DNA of 6,497 nt, taken from NCBI GenBank assembly GCA_002868985.1, contig PKTV01000186.1, positions 1-6,497 of the forward strand, in the 5' to 3' direction. Of this stretch, positions 6,470 to 6,497 are shown one piece after another. Numbering within the stretch: position 1 is the stretch's first letter; each line of letters starts with the position of its first letter. The DNA comes from Desulfobacteraceae bacterium. GTDB lineage: Bacteria > Desulfobacterota > Desulfobacteria > Desulfobacterales > UBA11574. The position numbers and the translations under genes were made by a program. The notes below the pieces were generated by a model. The model had not been told where the DNA came from and did not search any database. It saw only the letters and a program-made list of their open reading frames with translations.

Positions 6470-6497
6470 TTGACAATTTTTGTTTTTTTTGCATTAT
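6470..6497 (+). promoter_or_regulatory. Possible promoter for the next gene, at the window edge
   Basis: After the stop at 6449 the remaining 48 nt are very T-rich. A consensus -35, TTGACA (6470-6475), is followed after 16 nt by CATTAT (6492-6497), a 4-of-6 match to the -10. The last few bases are cut by the window, so the -10 cannot be judged fully. No GC-rich hairpin precedes the T-runs at 6462-6468 and 6483-6490, so no intrinsic terminator for the ABC operon is called here. Confidence 0.3.

Overview
The window looks like ordinary chromosomal sequence from a Gram-negative, moderately AT-leaning bacterium. The protein types (a short stand-alone ThrRS-editing-like protein, an RNase II variant, a YheI/YheH-type ABC pair) and the overall codon style resemble Desulfobacterota (delta-proteobacteria such as Desulfobacterales). 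This placement is inferred from remembered protein families, not from a search.

Layout: (1) Positions 1-90 probably hold the last 29 codons of a plus-strand gene that enters from the left; it is not identified. (2) Two genes run leftward as a tight operon: an RNB-domain exoribonuclease (2563 to 578) followed after 4 nt by a 135-residue protein related to the N-terminal editing domain of archaeal threonyl-tRNA synthetase (573 to 166). (3) A divergent intergenic region of about 130 nt (2564-2695) carries a good sigma70-like promoter for the ribonuclease, a weaker extended -10 promoter for the right-hand operon, and a possible operator. (4) Two half-transporter genes run rightward with an 11-nt overlap (2696-4453 and 4443-6449). 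They encode the two halves of a heterodimeric ABC exporter. (5) The right edge (6450-6497) is T-rich and may carry a promoter for the next gene.

How the genes work together: the ABC pair has the asymmetric ATP sites of heterodimeric type IV exporters such as BmrC/BmrD and TM287/288. The first half has Asp at the catalytic-Glu position and supplies a perfect LSGGQ motif. The second half has the intact Glu, a modified signature (ISSGE) and a long extracytoplasmic loop between TM1 and TM2. The leftward operon pairs an RNA-degrading enzyme with a putative aminoacyl-tRNA-editing-like protein, which hints at RNA or tRNA quality control. In that small protein two of three catalytic positions known from the archaeal enzyme are changed. 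I found no mobile element, CRISPR array, RNA gene or clearly undescribed multi-gene system. The most interesting points are the altered editing-domain protein coupled to the RNase, and the predicted leaderless start of the RNase gene.
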